Shown here piece by piece: positions 1-8,003 of a stretch of 64,000 bases of DNA. The position numbers and the translations under genes were made by a program. The stretch covers positions 1 through 64,000 of the forward strand of contig JAPLQF010000011.1 in NCBI GenBank assembly GCA_026399875.1. Reading direction: 5' to 3'. Under the pieces are notes generated by a model. That model made no database searches. It was given only the letters and a program-made list of their open reading frames with translations, and had not been told where the DNA came from. Source of the stretch: Burkholderiales bacterium (GTDB lineage: Bacteria; Pseudomonadota; Gammaproteobacteria; Burkholderiales; Burkholderiaceae_E). Each line of letters starts with the position of its first letter. Within the stretch, counting starts at the first letter, position 1.

Positions 1-2
1 CG

Positions 3-752
3 CTGGGCTGCGACCGCATCGAGATGGACGCCTGGGGCGTCGACGTGCTGATCGCCGGTTCGCAAAAGGGCCTGATGCTGCCACCCGGAATGGCGTTCGT
101 GTTCTTCAACGATCGTGCCGACCGTGCGCGCGGCAGGGCCGATTGTGTCACCGGCCACTTCGACTGGCGCCCGCGAGCCAACCCGCCCACGCCCTCGCAG
201 CGGTTCAACGGTACCGCGCCGACGCACCATCTGTATGGCCTGCGCGAATCGCTCGACATGATCGTCCACGAGGAAGGCATCGAGGCCGTGTGGGCTCGGC
301 ACGCGAGGCTCGCACGCGCCGTCTGGGCGGCATTCGAAACGTGGGAACGTCCCGGCGGTGTCCGCCTGAACGTGCGCGATCGCGAACACCGCAGTCATGC
401 GGTCACCGCGCTCGAACTGCCCGGCTACGGCACAAGGCTGCGCGAGTGGACCGCACATCATGCTGGACTGACGCTTGGCATCGGGATCGGCATGGCGCCG
501 CCCGACTCGCCGCGATGGCACGACTTCTTCCGTGTCGGCCACATGGGCCATCTGAGCGCGCACTCGCTACTGGGAACGCTGGGCTGCCTTGCAGGCGGGC
601 GATGTTTCGAGCGTCCTAGCTCTTCTTTCGGTCTGAGCTGGCTTTCAGAATACGAAAAATCGCTTCGCTTTCGCTCTGACGCGCAGTGTCAACTTGTTGA
701 TCGACAGCGGCACGACCCACGATTTCGCGCACGACATCGCGCCGGACTGTGA
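3..752 (+). CDS. Class V (serine-glyoxylate type) aminotransferase, 3' part
   Basis: The 5' end lies outside the window; the frame is open from base 3. The product resembles PLP-dependent class V aminotransferases (alanine/serine-glyoxylate type). It has the PLP lysine in GSQKGLMLPPG, and later the family motifs FNGTAPTHHLYGLRESL and FRVGHMGHL followed by LGTLG. After LGTLG (about base 588) family similarity stops and the frame continues through an Arg-rich tail to 752, overlapping the next gene on the other strand. A +1 shift there would read CLQAGDVSSVLALLSV and stop at 636, a more family-like ending, so a frameshift or sequencing indel is suspected. Substrate cannot be told. Confidence 0.75.
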   Translation: MGCDRIEMDAWGVDVLIAGSQKGLMLPPGMAFVFFNDRADRARGRADCVTGHFDWRPRANPPTPSQRFNGTAPTHHLYGLRESLDMIVHEEGIEAVWARHARLARAVWAAFETWERPGGVRLNVRDREHRSHAVTALELPGYGTRLREWTAHHAGLTLGIGIGMAPPDSPRWHDFFRVGHMGHLSAHSLLGTLGCLAGGRCFERPSSSFGLSWLSEYEKSLRFRSDAQCQLVDRQRHDPRFRARHRAGL

Positions 753-1230
753 CCGGCTCCAGGTCGGCTCCGAAGGCGCGCCGGAAATCGAAGGCCTGCG
801 GGCTTGGCCCCTGGTCGTGCAGTTGTTCCAGGCGCTCGCGGGCTTCATACCAATCGGGGATGTGGTCGTCCGCGACCCACCAGGCGGTGTAGCTTGGCCA
901 CTCCGGCTTGACGAACCACTCGAGCCGATGACGAAGTGCCTCGCCGTGCACACCGGAATAGGCAAAGGCGTTGACCGATTCGAGTGTGCGCCACAGCGAA
1001 AGCGTGGCGACCACACCGTCGTGCAGCAAGGGATCGAAGAATCTGGGATGGACCAGGTCTCCCCAGGTGTGCGTGAGCGTGACCGGGTCTCTCATGGAAC
1101 GTGCGACGAAACCCTCGAAGCGGTCCGCAGCGCCGAAGGTATCGGGCAATCGGTCGAAAAAGCCTTGAACCTGTGGATCGCCAGGCGGTGCACGAAAAAT
1201 GGCAAAGGTGTTGAACGCGACGAGAGGCAT
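616..1230 (-). CDS. DUF3291 domain protein
   Basis: A 204-aa soluble protein resembling the DUF3291 family, which belongs to the dimeric alpha/beta-barrel superfamily. Recognisable parts are an N-terminal strand with a FRAPPGDPQVQGF segment, then TLSLWRTLESVNAFAY, HRLEWFVKPEWPSYTAWWV and a GPSPQAFDFR block. These match the family's order and spacing. The C-terminal 40 or so residues are longer than usual and run into the convergent aminotransferase gene. No signal peptide or membrane segment. The family has no firmly assigned function, and the neighbours do not suggest one. Confidence 0.75.
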   Translation of the reverse strand: MPLVAFNTFAIFRAPPGDPQVQGFFDRLPDTFGAADRFEGFVARSMRDPVTLTHTWGDLVHPRFFDPLLHDGVVATLSLWRTLESVNAFAYSGVHGEALRHRLEWFVKPEWPSYTAWWVADDHIPDWYEARERLEQLHDQGPSPQAFDFRRAFGADLEPVTVRRDVVREIVGRAAVDQQVDTARQSESEAIFRILKASSDRKKS

Positions 1231-1353
1231 GGGTGCCTTCCTGAAGACTGGGGCGCAGCGCCCGTCTTACACGCCATCGAAGCGGGCTCCTCGTGGACGG
1301 TACGGTCCACCGACGAGCCGGTAAACAGGACTTCAGTCCCGCCCCCCGGGAAT

Positions 1354-2415
1354 TCAGAAGCCCATGTCCCGGGTACGCGCGACAGCACGGGCCCGGCTGT
1401 CAATACCGAGTTTTCTGTAAAGCACCGAGAGCGCGTTGCGCACCGTCTTGTTGGCAACACCGCGCGTTGCAGCGATCTGGGCGTTGTCGAGCCCCTGAGC
1501 GACCAGGCGGGCGAGGTCGCGCTCGCGCGGCGTGAGCAGGTCTCGATCGGTGGAATCGATGACAAACTCGACCACCGCTTCGCAGAACCTGGCGAACGCC
1601 GGCTCATGCCCCAGCGGCACGTGATTGCCGGAATTCAGCGCCTCGAATCGCGCGCCCGGAATCACGGCTGCGGTATCGCGCCCAAGCGCCACCGGCGTGA
1701 CCCGATCGCGGTCGCAGTGCAGTACCAGCGTCGGGGCGACCACTTTGGGAGCAAGTGCGCGCGCATCTAATGCAGCCCGACCTTTCAATATCGCGACAGC
1801 ACGCGTTGCGTCGCAGCTGCGACGCTGCTGCTCGTTCATCCCGCTTCGCACTTCGGGCGTGGCCTCAGGCAGGAAGCGGCTGCTGAAGAACGCCAGTACC
1901 TCATGGTCGTCTCGCCCCCACCCGGTTTCGATCAGGCGCCATTGAGCCTGCAGGTACCCGAGATCCTCCGGGGTGGTGCTTCGGTGCAGAGCACCCATCA
2001 TGGATCCCCCGAGCAATACAAGATGCGAAACACGCTCTGGATATCTTGCGGCAAAGGCGATGGCAACCGGCGTGCCGCCGCTGACGCCAAGCAGCGCAAC
2101 CTTACGCTCGCCGGTCGCCGAGATCACCGCCTCCAGCTCCTCCATCCATGCATCGAGGGTTTGAGGCTGATCATCCGCATCTGACAAGCCGCAGCCGCGC
2201 TCGTCGTATCGCACCAGCCGGAACGAATGACTCAGTCGCTCGACCCACGGACCCCAAAGCGGTGATTGAAGATCGTACTCGACGTTTGTCAGCCAGTGCG
2301 CAACCCGAACCAGCATTGGCGCATCGGGGCGGCCGGTGCATGTCCATGCGATGCGGGCACCGGACAAAACCCTGGCGAATCGAAATGACTGGTGAGGCTT
2401 GAAAGTAGTTCGCAT
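1354..2415 (-). CDS. Alpha/beta hydrolase fused to a LuxR-type HTH domain
   Basis: A 353-aa two-domain protein. Residues about 20-280 are an alpha/beta hydrolase fold with RYDERGCGLSD, nucleophile elbow GVSGG (Ser112), an acid-containing strand (HCDRDRVTP) and a C-terminal SGNHVPL histidine, so the catalytic triad looks complete. Residues about 293-350 are a LuxR/FixJ-type helix-turn-helix starting LLTPRERDLARLVAQG and containing NKTVRNALSVLYRKLG. The architecture suggests a one-component regulator whose hydrolase domain binds or cleaves a small ligand; that role is inferred. The start is the first ATG; no strong ribosome binding site is seen. Confidence 0.85.
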   Translation of the reverse strand: MRTTFKPHQSFRFARVLSGARIAWTCTGRPDAPMLVRVAHWLTNVEYDLQSPLWGPWVERLSHSFRLVRYDERGCGLSDADDQPQTLDAWMEELEAVISATGERKVALLGVSGGTPVAIAFAARYPERVSHLVLLGGSMMGALHRSTTPEDLGYLQAQWRLIETGWGRDDHEVLAFFSSRFLPEATPEVRSGMNEQQRRSCDATRAVAILKGRAALDARALAPKVVAPTLVLHCDRDRVTPVALGRDTAAVIPGARFEALNSGNHVPLGHEPAFARFCEAVVEFVIDSTDRDLLTPRERDLARLVAQGLDNAQIAATRGVANKTVRNALSVLYRKLGIDSRARAVARTRDMGF

Positions 2416-2493
2416 AGGCGTGACGCGGGTTGAGCGGTGTCTCTAACGCCAAGCGGAATCCCTCCGCTGCCTGGGCCAAGGATAATTTTGCCT

Positions 2494-2530
2494 CGAAAAA
2501 AGCCCAGGTCCGAAGGGCCAGGGCTTTCCG
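2494..2530 (-). terminator. Rho-independent terminator after the PEP-CTERM gene
   Basis: On the minus strand a stem AAAGCCC/GGGCTTT (2521-2527 pairing with 2499-2505) encloses a loop containing CTTCGG and runs into six T residues. It lies about 110 bp past the stop of the PEP-CTERM gene and fits an intrinsic terminator for it. Confidence 0.8.
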
Positions 2531-2541
2531 GGAATCAAATC

Positions 2542-2580
2542 AGCCGAATCAAGCAGCCGAATCAAGCAGCCGAATCAAGC
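2542..2580. repeat. Three perfect 13-bp tandem repeats
   Basis: Three head-to-tail copies of agccgaatcaagc occupy 2542-2554, 2555-2567 and 2568-2580. They lie between the PEP-CTERM stop codon and its terminator, so they would be transcribed in that gene's 3' untranslated region. Confidence 0.95.
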
Positions 2581-2637
2581 GCCCGCATTCACCAAGGTCA
2601 TCCTAAGTTGCACACGCGGATGCAGGCGATGCCTGGG

Positions 2638-3591
2638 TCAATCACGGCCTGCAACAAGGCAGGGCGCAGGCGGCAGTCCATCGCGGGACGTCTTGCGACG
2701 GCGGACGACGCCCAGCCCCATCATGGCCAACGCAACCAGGGTGAGCGAACCCGGCTCGGGGACGCTCGATGGCGGCTGCGTCAAAGCGTCGAACACAACT
2801 TCGTTATTACCGAGACCATTCATCGCAATCCGCACCTTACTGTCGAACATGCCAATGCCGGTGAAAGCGGCATTCCGGCCGAACGGATTTTCCACTCCGT
2901 ACAACTTCTGCATGGCATCGAGATCGAACAGCATCTGGTAAGAATCCGCCTGGGCAAAGGCGCGGAAAGGCCAGTCGTAGCTGACGCCGCTACCGATGCC
3001 GCCGACGATTTGCTGCGCGTTGTAGGGTCCACCGTAAGATGTGCCTTTACCCACCTGTTCGGTCAATGTGCCGCCCCGCCACCCATTGGCGCCTTCAAAC
3101 TGAACCGTGAAATCCTTGTTTTCCGACCAGGAAGTAAAGCTGACATTGCCATCGGCGCCAGGAACGGTCGTGGCAGGCTTGTAGCTGTCTGAATCCAGAT
3201 CGAAGCGAACTGTCGGCGTAAAACCGGCGATGGATCCGCCACTGATCACACGCACACCGATGCCAAGCATCCTGGCGCCGTTGGCAAATGCTCCCATCGA
3301 ATACGTGCCGGTACCGAAACCGGTTGCGCCGCCGGTCGGGCCACCGCCGACGGCGCCGCTGCCGGCGACAGAATTGTTGTCGAACGAGAAGGCCGTCGTG
3401 TAGACCTCATAGAGGGCGGTGTCCGAGCCCCCGCCGTAGACGCCGAGCTGGTTCGACTTGCCCTGGCTGGTCCAACCGCCCCAGGACGTGCCGCCGTTGA
3501 TGTCGACCGGGGCGGCAATCGCCGCGCTGGCGGCCGCCATGGCGAGAAGGCCGCCAGCAATTGCGGACCTGAGTGAGATTTGACGAGTCAT
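2638..3591 (-). CDS. PEP-CTERM sorting-domain secreted protein
   Basis: A 317-aa secreted protein. The start at 3591 is chosen because GGAGATCGGAA precedes it and a normal Sec signal peptide follows (MTRQISLRSAIAGGLLAMAAASAAIAAP); an upstream in-frame ATG at 3654 would add a non-signal extension. The mature part is Gly/Ser/Thr-rich with aromatic residues and no recognised enzyme motif. The C-terminus is a textbook PEP-CTERM signal: VPEPGSLTLVALAMMGLG, a hydrophobic helix, then RRRK, followed by an unusual 16-residue tail. Such proteins are sorted by exosortase and are often linked to exopolysaccharide; no exosortase gene is in this window. It is followed by a strong terminator. Confidence 0.88.
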   Translation of the reverse strand: MTRQISLRSAIAGGLLAMAAASAAIAAPVDINGGTSWGGWTSQGKSNQLGVYGGGSDTALYEVYTTAFSFDNNSVAGSGAVGGGPTGGATGFGTGTYSMGAFANGARMLGIGVRVISGGSIAGFTPTVRFDLDSDSYKPATTVPGADGNVSFTSWSENKDFTVQFEGANGWRGGTLTEQVGKGTSYGGPYNAQQIVGGIGSGVSYDWPFRAFAQADSYQMLFDLDAMQKLYGVENPFGRNAAFTGIGMFDSKVRIAMNGLGNNEVVFDALTQPPSSVPEPGSLTLVALAMMGLGVVRRRKTSRDGLPPAPCLVAGRD

Positions 3592-3919
3592 TTCCGATCT
3601 CCGAATGGTCTGTCTCTGAGTTGTTCCTGCCGGCAGAAGTCGACGCAACGACATCCGACCGTGGAGATTGAGTCTGACGCAATATACATGCCACCCCCCG
3701 AAAAGCCGCTCTGGGCTTTAACGAGCAAAAAAATTGTTTTTATTTGAGGCGATAACTGTAAAAAAATCCGACGTGACTTTTATCACGGACTCGCGGGTGA
3801 TGCGTCCGTGCCGACAAGGCAAAAGGAATGGTCAAGGAGTGCACCTCTGGCCTCCCGAACCATCAGGCGTTAGTCTTGACCTGATGCTGCGCGATGACGC
3901 AGCTCTCAGGGAGACTGCA
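3592..3919. other. Divergent intergenic region, AT-rich
   Basis: A 328-bp gap between the divergent PEP-CTERM and TauD genes with no credible gene. It contains A/T-rich runs around 3727-3767 that stand out from the GC-rich surroundings, and a CRP/FNR-like palindrome at 3772-3787. Promoters for both genes are expected here, but no clear -35/-10 pair could be assigned. Confidence 0.6.
3772..3787. promoter_or_regulatory. Candidate CRP/FNR-family operator
   Basis: The sequence cgtgacttttatcacg is a perfect 5-bp inverted repeat with a 6-bp spacer. Its core GTGA-N6-TCAC matches the CRP-family half-site spacing. It lies about 130 bp upstream of the TauD start and 180 bp upstream of the PEP-CTERM start. 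Binding is inferred from pattern only. Confidence 0.4.
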
Positions 3920-4765
3920 ATGAAACGATTCGATGTGGCCGATCGGCCAATTGCCGGCTATGAAACCATCGGGGTGACCCGGCTCACGCCCACCATCGGC
4001 GCAACCCTCGACGGCATCGATCTGTCGCGCCCGATCAGCCAGCAGCAGCTCAGCGAGGTCAAGCGTGCGCTCGCCGAGCATCTGGTCATCTTCTTTCGCG
4101 ATCAGAAAATAAGCGTCGAGCAGCACAAGGCGTTCGGGCGCTGCTTCGGCGAGCTGCATGTCCACCCGGTCTATGGCATGAAGGCCCATCCCGAGGTGCT
4201 AGAGATCAAGGCCGACGAAAACTCCAAGGGCGTGGCCGGCGAGGTCTGGCATACCGATGTGTCCTGCGATGCCAAGCCGCCGATGGCCTCGATCCTCTAC
4301 ATGCACGAAGTGCCGGCCAATGGCGGCGGCGACACCCTCTTTGCAAATATGTATGCCGCCTGGGAGACGCTCTCGGAGCCGGTGCGCAAGATGCTTGACG
4401 GCCTGCGCGCGGTGCACGACGGCGGCTATACCTACGGCGTGCGTCAAAAACAGGGCGCTGGCGAGTATCCGGTGTCGAGCCATCCGATCGGGCGCACCCA
4501 TCCGGTCACCGGCCGCAAGGCGCTGTATGTGAACAGCGGATTCACCACGCGCATCGAGGGCCTGCGTCGTTCCGAGAGCGACGCCATCCTGCAGATGCTG
4601 TTCCGGCATATCGAACTCGATGACTTCAAATGCCGCTTTCACTGGGCACCGGGCTCGATTGCCTTCTGGGATAACCGCTGCGCGCAGCATCTGGCGGTCT
4701 GGGACTACTTCCCGCATCGGCGCTACGGGCATCGCGTGACAATTGCCGGCGACACACCGGTCTGA
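3920..4765 (+). CDS. TauD/TfdA family Fe(II)/2-oxoglutarate dioxygenase
   Basis: A 281-aa cytosolic dioxygenase. The start at 3920 follows a GGGAGA ribosome binding site; an upstream open frame back to 3734 has no family similarity. Iron ligands are His111 and Asp113 in WHTDVSC and distal His257 in NRCAQH, with Arg268 placed 11 residues later for the 2-oxoglutarate carboxylate. The spacing is that of TauD. Early motifs GATLDGIDLS and VIFFRDQ also fit. The enzyme would oxidatively cleave or hydroxylate a small substrate with O2 and 2-oxoglutarate; the substrate is unknown because no sulfonate or aryloxyacid genes adjoin. It is the first of three family members in the window. Confidence 0.9.
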   Translation: MKRFDVADRPIAGYETIGVTRLTPTIGATLDGIDLSRPISQQQLSEVKRALAEHLVIFFRDQKISVEQHKAFGRCFGELHVHPVYGMKAHPEVLEIKADENSKGVAGEVWHTDVSCDAKPPMASILYMHEVPANGGGDTLFANMYAAWETLSEPVRKMLDGLRAVHDGGYTYGVRQKQGAGEYPVSSHPIGRTHPVTGRKALYVNSGFTTRIEGLRRSESDAILQMLFRHIELDDFKCRFHWAPGSIAFWDNRCAQHLAVWDYFPHRRYGHRVTIAGDTPV

Positions 4766-4805
4766 GGAGATAAGATCCTGATCCTCCTCCTGGCATGAGA
4801 CCGCC

Positions 4806-5780
4806 ATGAAAGCAGCCCGTCGATCGTTTTTGCTCGGTACCGCCTCGGCCGTGGTGTTTGCCAACTGCGTTCCCGGCGCTCGCGGCCTGCAGGCGCAGGA
4901 GCTGCCCTATCAGTCGATCAACCTCGACTGGACCGACAGTGCCCGAGGCCGGTCGGTGCCGGCGCGGCTCTATCTGCCGAAAGCCGCCACCGCCGAGCAG
5001 CCGGTGCCGCTGATCATCTTCTCGCATGGGCTGGGCGGCTCTCGCAACGGCTACACCTATCTCGGCACGCACTGGGCCAGCCAGGGTTTTGCCAGCCTGC
5101 ACCTGCAGCATGTCGGCAGCGACCGCAGCCTGTGGAGCAGCGGCAGTCCGTTTGCGCTGGCCTCGCGCCTGCAGGACGCGGCCAACGACGCCGAAGCCAT
5201 CGACCGCGTCCATGACCTGCGATTTGCGCTCGACCGTGTGCTCAGCAGCGAACTCGGTTCACGCCTCGATGGCCGGCGCGTCGTCGCCGCGGGTCATTCC
5301 TATGGCGCCAACACCTCGCTGATCGCCGCAGGCGCCACCGTTTCGCGCAATGGCGGCACGATCGCGCTGCGCGAGCCGCGGCTGAGTGCCGCGATCCTGA
5401 TCTCGGCGCCGCCCTTTTACGGCGAAACATCAATGCGCCAGATCCTTGCGCCGGTGCAGATTCCGAGCCTGCACATCACCGCCACCGAAGACATCATCCG
5501 CGTGCCCGGCTACTACAGCGGCGCCGAGGACCGGCTCGCGGTTTTCGAGGCGGTCGGTGGCAGCCGAAAGATGCTGGCGGTATTCACCGGCGGCTCGCAC
5601 AGCATGTTCACCGACCGCACGAGTCCGGGTGGCGATCTGCTCAATGCGCAGGTCAAGACCGCGACCCGCGAACTCACCAGCGCATTTCTGAATCGCGTGC
5701 TCGGCGGCGACGACAGTGGTCTGCGCGACTGGCCGCAGCGCTATGCCACGATCGTGTCGCGCTTTATCGGCACGGTCTGA
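4806..5780 (+). CDS. Exported alpha/beta hydrolase (chlorophyllase/PAF-acetylhydrolase-like)
   Basis: A 324-aa protein with an N-terminal ARRSFLLG twin-arginine-like motif and a short hydrophobic stretch, so Tat export is likely. The body is an alpha/beta hydrolase: IIFSHGLGGSRNGY supplies the oxyanion region, GHSYG places the nucleophile at Ser165, and GGSHSMF near the C-terminus supplies the histidine. The overall pattern is that of predicted dienelactone-hydrolase-like or PAF-acetylhydrolase-like enzymes. It starts 40 bp after the dioxygenase stop on the same strand and may be co-transcribed. Substrate unknown, probably an ester. Confidence 0.82.
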   Translation: MKAARRSFLLGTASAVVFANCVPGARGLQAQELPYQSINLDWTDSARGRSVPARLYLPKAATAEQPVPLIIFSHGLGGSRNGYTYLGTHWASQGFASLHLQHVGSDRSLWSSGSPFALASRLQDAANDAEAIDRVHDLRFALDRVLSSELGSRLDGRRVVAAGHSYGANTSLIAAGATVSRNGGTIALREPRLSAAILISAPPFYGETSMRQILAPVQIPSLHITATEDIIRVPGYYSGAEDRLAVFEAVGGSRKMLAVFTGGSHSMFTDRTSPGGDLLNAQVKTATRELTSAFLNRVLGGDDSGLRDWPQRYATIVSRFIGTV

Positions 5781-5844
5781 ATCCGCGTCGGGCGAGGCGA
5801 TCAACCCGGGCGAACTCCTCCGCCCCGCTGTCCCTCGGGTCGGC

Positions 5845-6651
5845 TCAGCGACCCTCGAATTTTGCCGGGCGCTTTTCCATGAAGGACGCCATGCCTTCCT
5901 TGAAATCGCGCGTCTGAAAGAGCGGCAGCAACTGCAGATAGACATGGTGCACATGGTCATCGAAGTTTTCGCTGGCCGACATGCGCATCATCCGTTTGGC
6001 CGCCTGCACCGCCAGCGGCGCATTGGCCGCGATCTCGACCGCCAGCGCCTGCGCGGCCGCCAGGCACTCGTCGGCCGGCACCACATGCGAAACCAGCCCG
6101 AGCTCGAGGCACTGCGCCGCACTGAGGGTGCGGCCGGTGAAGATCAGCTCGGTGGCTTTCGACCAGCCGATCAGGCGCGGCAGGATCCAGGTGCCGCCCG
6201 ACTCAGGCACGACACCGCGCACGGTGAACGACGGCGCCATCTTCGATTCGCTCGCCATGATGCGGATATCGCAGCCAAGCGCGAGGTCCATGCCGTAGCC
6301 GGCGCTCGAGCCGTTGTGCGCGCAGATGGTCGGCTTGTCGATGTGGTGCAGCACGATCGGGGGCGCTTCACGCAGATCGAGGGTCGCATTCATCGTGCCC
6401 TCGCCGATGCCGCTGCCACCGCGCAGATCAAGCCCGGCGCAGAAAAAGCGCCCCGAGCCGGTGATCAGGATGACGCGCACCTCATTGTCGGTATTGGCCT
6501 GAACCAGACAGCGGCTGATCGCAGCGAGCATCGGCCGCGTGATGGTGTTCTGGCGATCGGGCCGATTGAGCTGGATGGTGGCGATATGGTCTGCGACCGA
6601 ATACAGCACCTCGTCGGTCTGGGTGGTGAGGTCAGTGCCAGCAGTGCTCAT
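5845..6651 (-). CDS. Enoyl-CoA hydratase/isomerase family protein
   Basis: A 268-aa crotonase-fold protein. The start at 6651 is preceded by CAGGAGACAACGCG; a longer frame upstream is antisense to the next gene. Crotonase features are FFCAGLDLRGG and NGSSAGYGMDLALGCDIR, which form the oxyanion hole. Asp122 sits where crotonase has Glu144, and Glu150 (GVVPESGGTW) where it has Glu164. It may hydrate or isomerise an acyl-CoA. It lies 19 bp after an aminotransferase and downstream of an acyl-CoA dehydrogenase on the same strand, suggesting amino-acid or fatty-acid catabolism. Confidence 0.88.
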   Translation of the reverse strand: MSTAGTDLTTQTDEVLYSVADHIATIQLNRPDRQNTITRPMLAAISRCLVQANTDNEVRVILITGSGRFFCAGLDLRGGSGIGEGTMNATLDLREAPPIVLHHIDKPTICAHNGSSAGYGMDLALGCDIRIMASESKMAPSFTVRGVVPESGGTWILPRLIGWSKATELIFTGRTLSAAQCLELGLVSHVVPADECLAAAQALAVEIAANAPLAVQAAKRMMRMSASENFDDHVHHVYLQLLPLFQTRDFKEGMASFMEKRPAKFEGR

Positions 6652-6670
6652 CGCGTTGTCTCCTGAGGCT

Positions 6671-7942
6671 TCATGTTGATCCGAGCTTTGCAACCGCGCG
6701 CCCGATGCGCGCCACACCCTCTTCGATCTGGGCAGGGCTCGGTGTGGCAAAGGCCAGGCGCAAGGTGCGAAAGTCGGGCTGATCGCCGTAATAGATGTCG
6801 CCCGGCACGAAGGTGACCTTCTCCTCGAGTGCCAGCGGCAGCATGTCGCGGGTGCTGAAGTCGCCTTCGAGCCGGCCCCACATGAACATGCCGCCCTGCG
6901 GAATATTGAAGGCCACCCGACCGGCCAGATGCCGGCCGATGGCATCACGCATCGCCCCCGCGCGCGCGCGGTAGGCACCCGCAATCACCGGCAGGTGCGC
7001 AGTGAGCCGGCCAGCGGCGAGATAGCGGTGCACGGTCATCTGGGTGAAGCCCGGATTGGAGATGTCATCGAGCTGCTTGGCCAGCATGGCCGCACGACGC
7101 AGCGCGGGCGGCGCGGTCAGCCAGGCCACACGCAGGCCGGGCGCGATCACCTTCGAGAAGCTGCCAAGATGCACCACCCAGTCGCGCGAACCCGGCACCC
7201 GGTCGACCAGGGCGGCCACATGCGGCACCGGCTCGCCCTCGAAGCGCAGCTGGCCATAAGGGTCGTCTTCGACAATCACGAATCGGTATTCAAGCGCCAG
7301 GGCCAGCAGCTTCAGGCGCCGCTCGATCGGCATGGTCGCGCCACTCGGGTTGGCAAAGGTAGGCACCACATAGAGCAACTTGGGGCGCGGCACCGCAGGA
7401 TCGCGAAGCAGGCTTTCGAGCTCATCCACATCAAGGCCCTGCGCATCGACGCCAACGGTAATCGTCTTCACGCCGGCCACCTTCAGCACCCGCAGCGGAC
7501 CGGTGTAGGTGGGCCGCTCGACCATCGCAGCATCGCCCGGCGCAAGCAGGGTGCGCACCAGCAGATCGAAGCCCTGCTGCGAGCCACCGGTGACCAGCAC
7601 GTCATCCGGCTTGACCGAGGTGCCGCAGGTCGACATCCATTCGCAGATCGACTCGCGCAGCGCCGGCAGGCCCTCGGTCGGACCGTATTGCAGACAGGCC
7701 ACCGGCGCATCGGTGAGTGCGGCATGGGCTGCGTCGCGAATGCCGTCGCGATCGAAGAGCTCGGGGCCGGGATAGCCGCCGGCCAGCGAAATCATGCCGG
7801 GCACCGACATCATGCGCGAGAGCTCGCGCACCAGCGATTCACCAATGTTCAGGTAGGCCGGGTTGATGCGCGGGCCGATGTCGGCAGCAGGCCGGGATGC
7901 AGGTGCCGGGGGCGCCGAGGATGCTGGGGGCTGAGTGGTCAT
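6671..7942 (-). CDS. PLP-dependent aminotransferase, class I/II (2-aminoadipate type)
   Basis: A 423-aa fold-type I aminotransferase of the LysN/2-aminoadipate and aromatic-aminotransferase group. Visible motifs are SLAGGYPGPELF near the start, QYGPTEGLPALR, TGGSQQGFDLL, TFANPSGATM, EDDPYGQLRFEG and the PLP lysine in LGSFSKVIAPGLRVAW. The C-terminal GGMFMWGRL and FVPGDIYYG also fit. The first 20 residues are Pro/Ala-rich and of low complexity. No GntR DNA-binding domain is fused, so it is an enzyme rather than a MocR regulator. It sits 19 bp before the enoyl-CoA hydratase gene. Confidence 0.9.
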   Translation of the reverse strand: MTTQPPASSAPPAPASRPAADIGPRINPAYLNIGESLVRELSRMMSVPGMISLAGGYPGPELFDRDGIRDAAHAALTDAPVACLQYGPTEGLPALRESICEWMSTCGTSVKPDDVLVTGGSQQGFDLLVRTLLAPGDAAMVERPTYTGPLRVLKVAGVKTITVGVDAQGLDVDELESLLRDPAVPRPKLLYVVPTFANPSGATMPIERRLKLLALALEYRFVIVEDDPYGQLRFEGEPVPHVAALVDRVPGSRDWVVHLGSFSKVIAPGLRVAWLTAPPALRRAAMLAKQLDDISNPGFTQMTVHRYLAAGRLTAHLPVIAGAYRARAGAMRDAIGRHLAGRVAFNIPQGGMFMWGRLEGDFSTRDMLPLALEEKVTFVPGDIYYGDQPDFRTLRLAFATPSPAQIEEGVARIGRAVAKLGST

Positions 7943-8003
7943 TGGCGTCGGGTTGTCATGGCAAAAAGTTCACTGGCATCTCGGCACTATATCGGGCCGC
8001 CTT

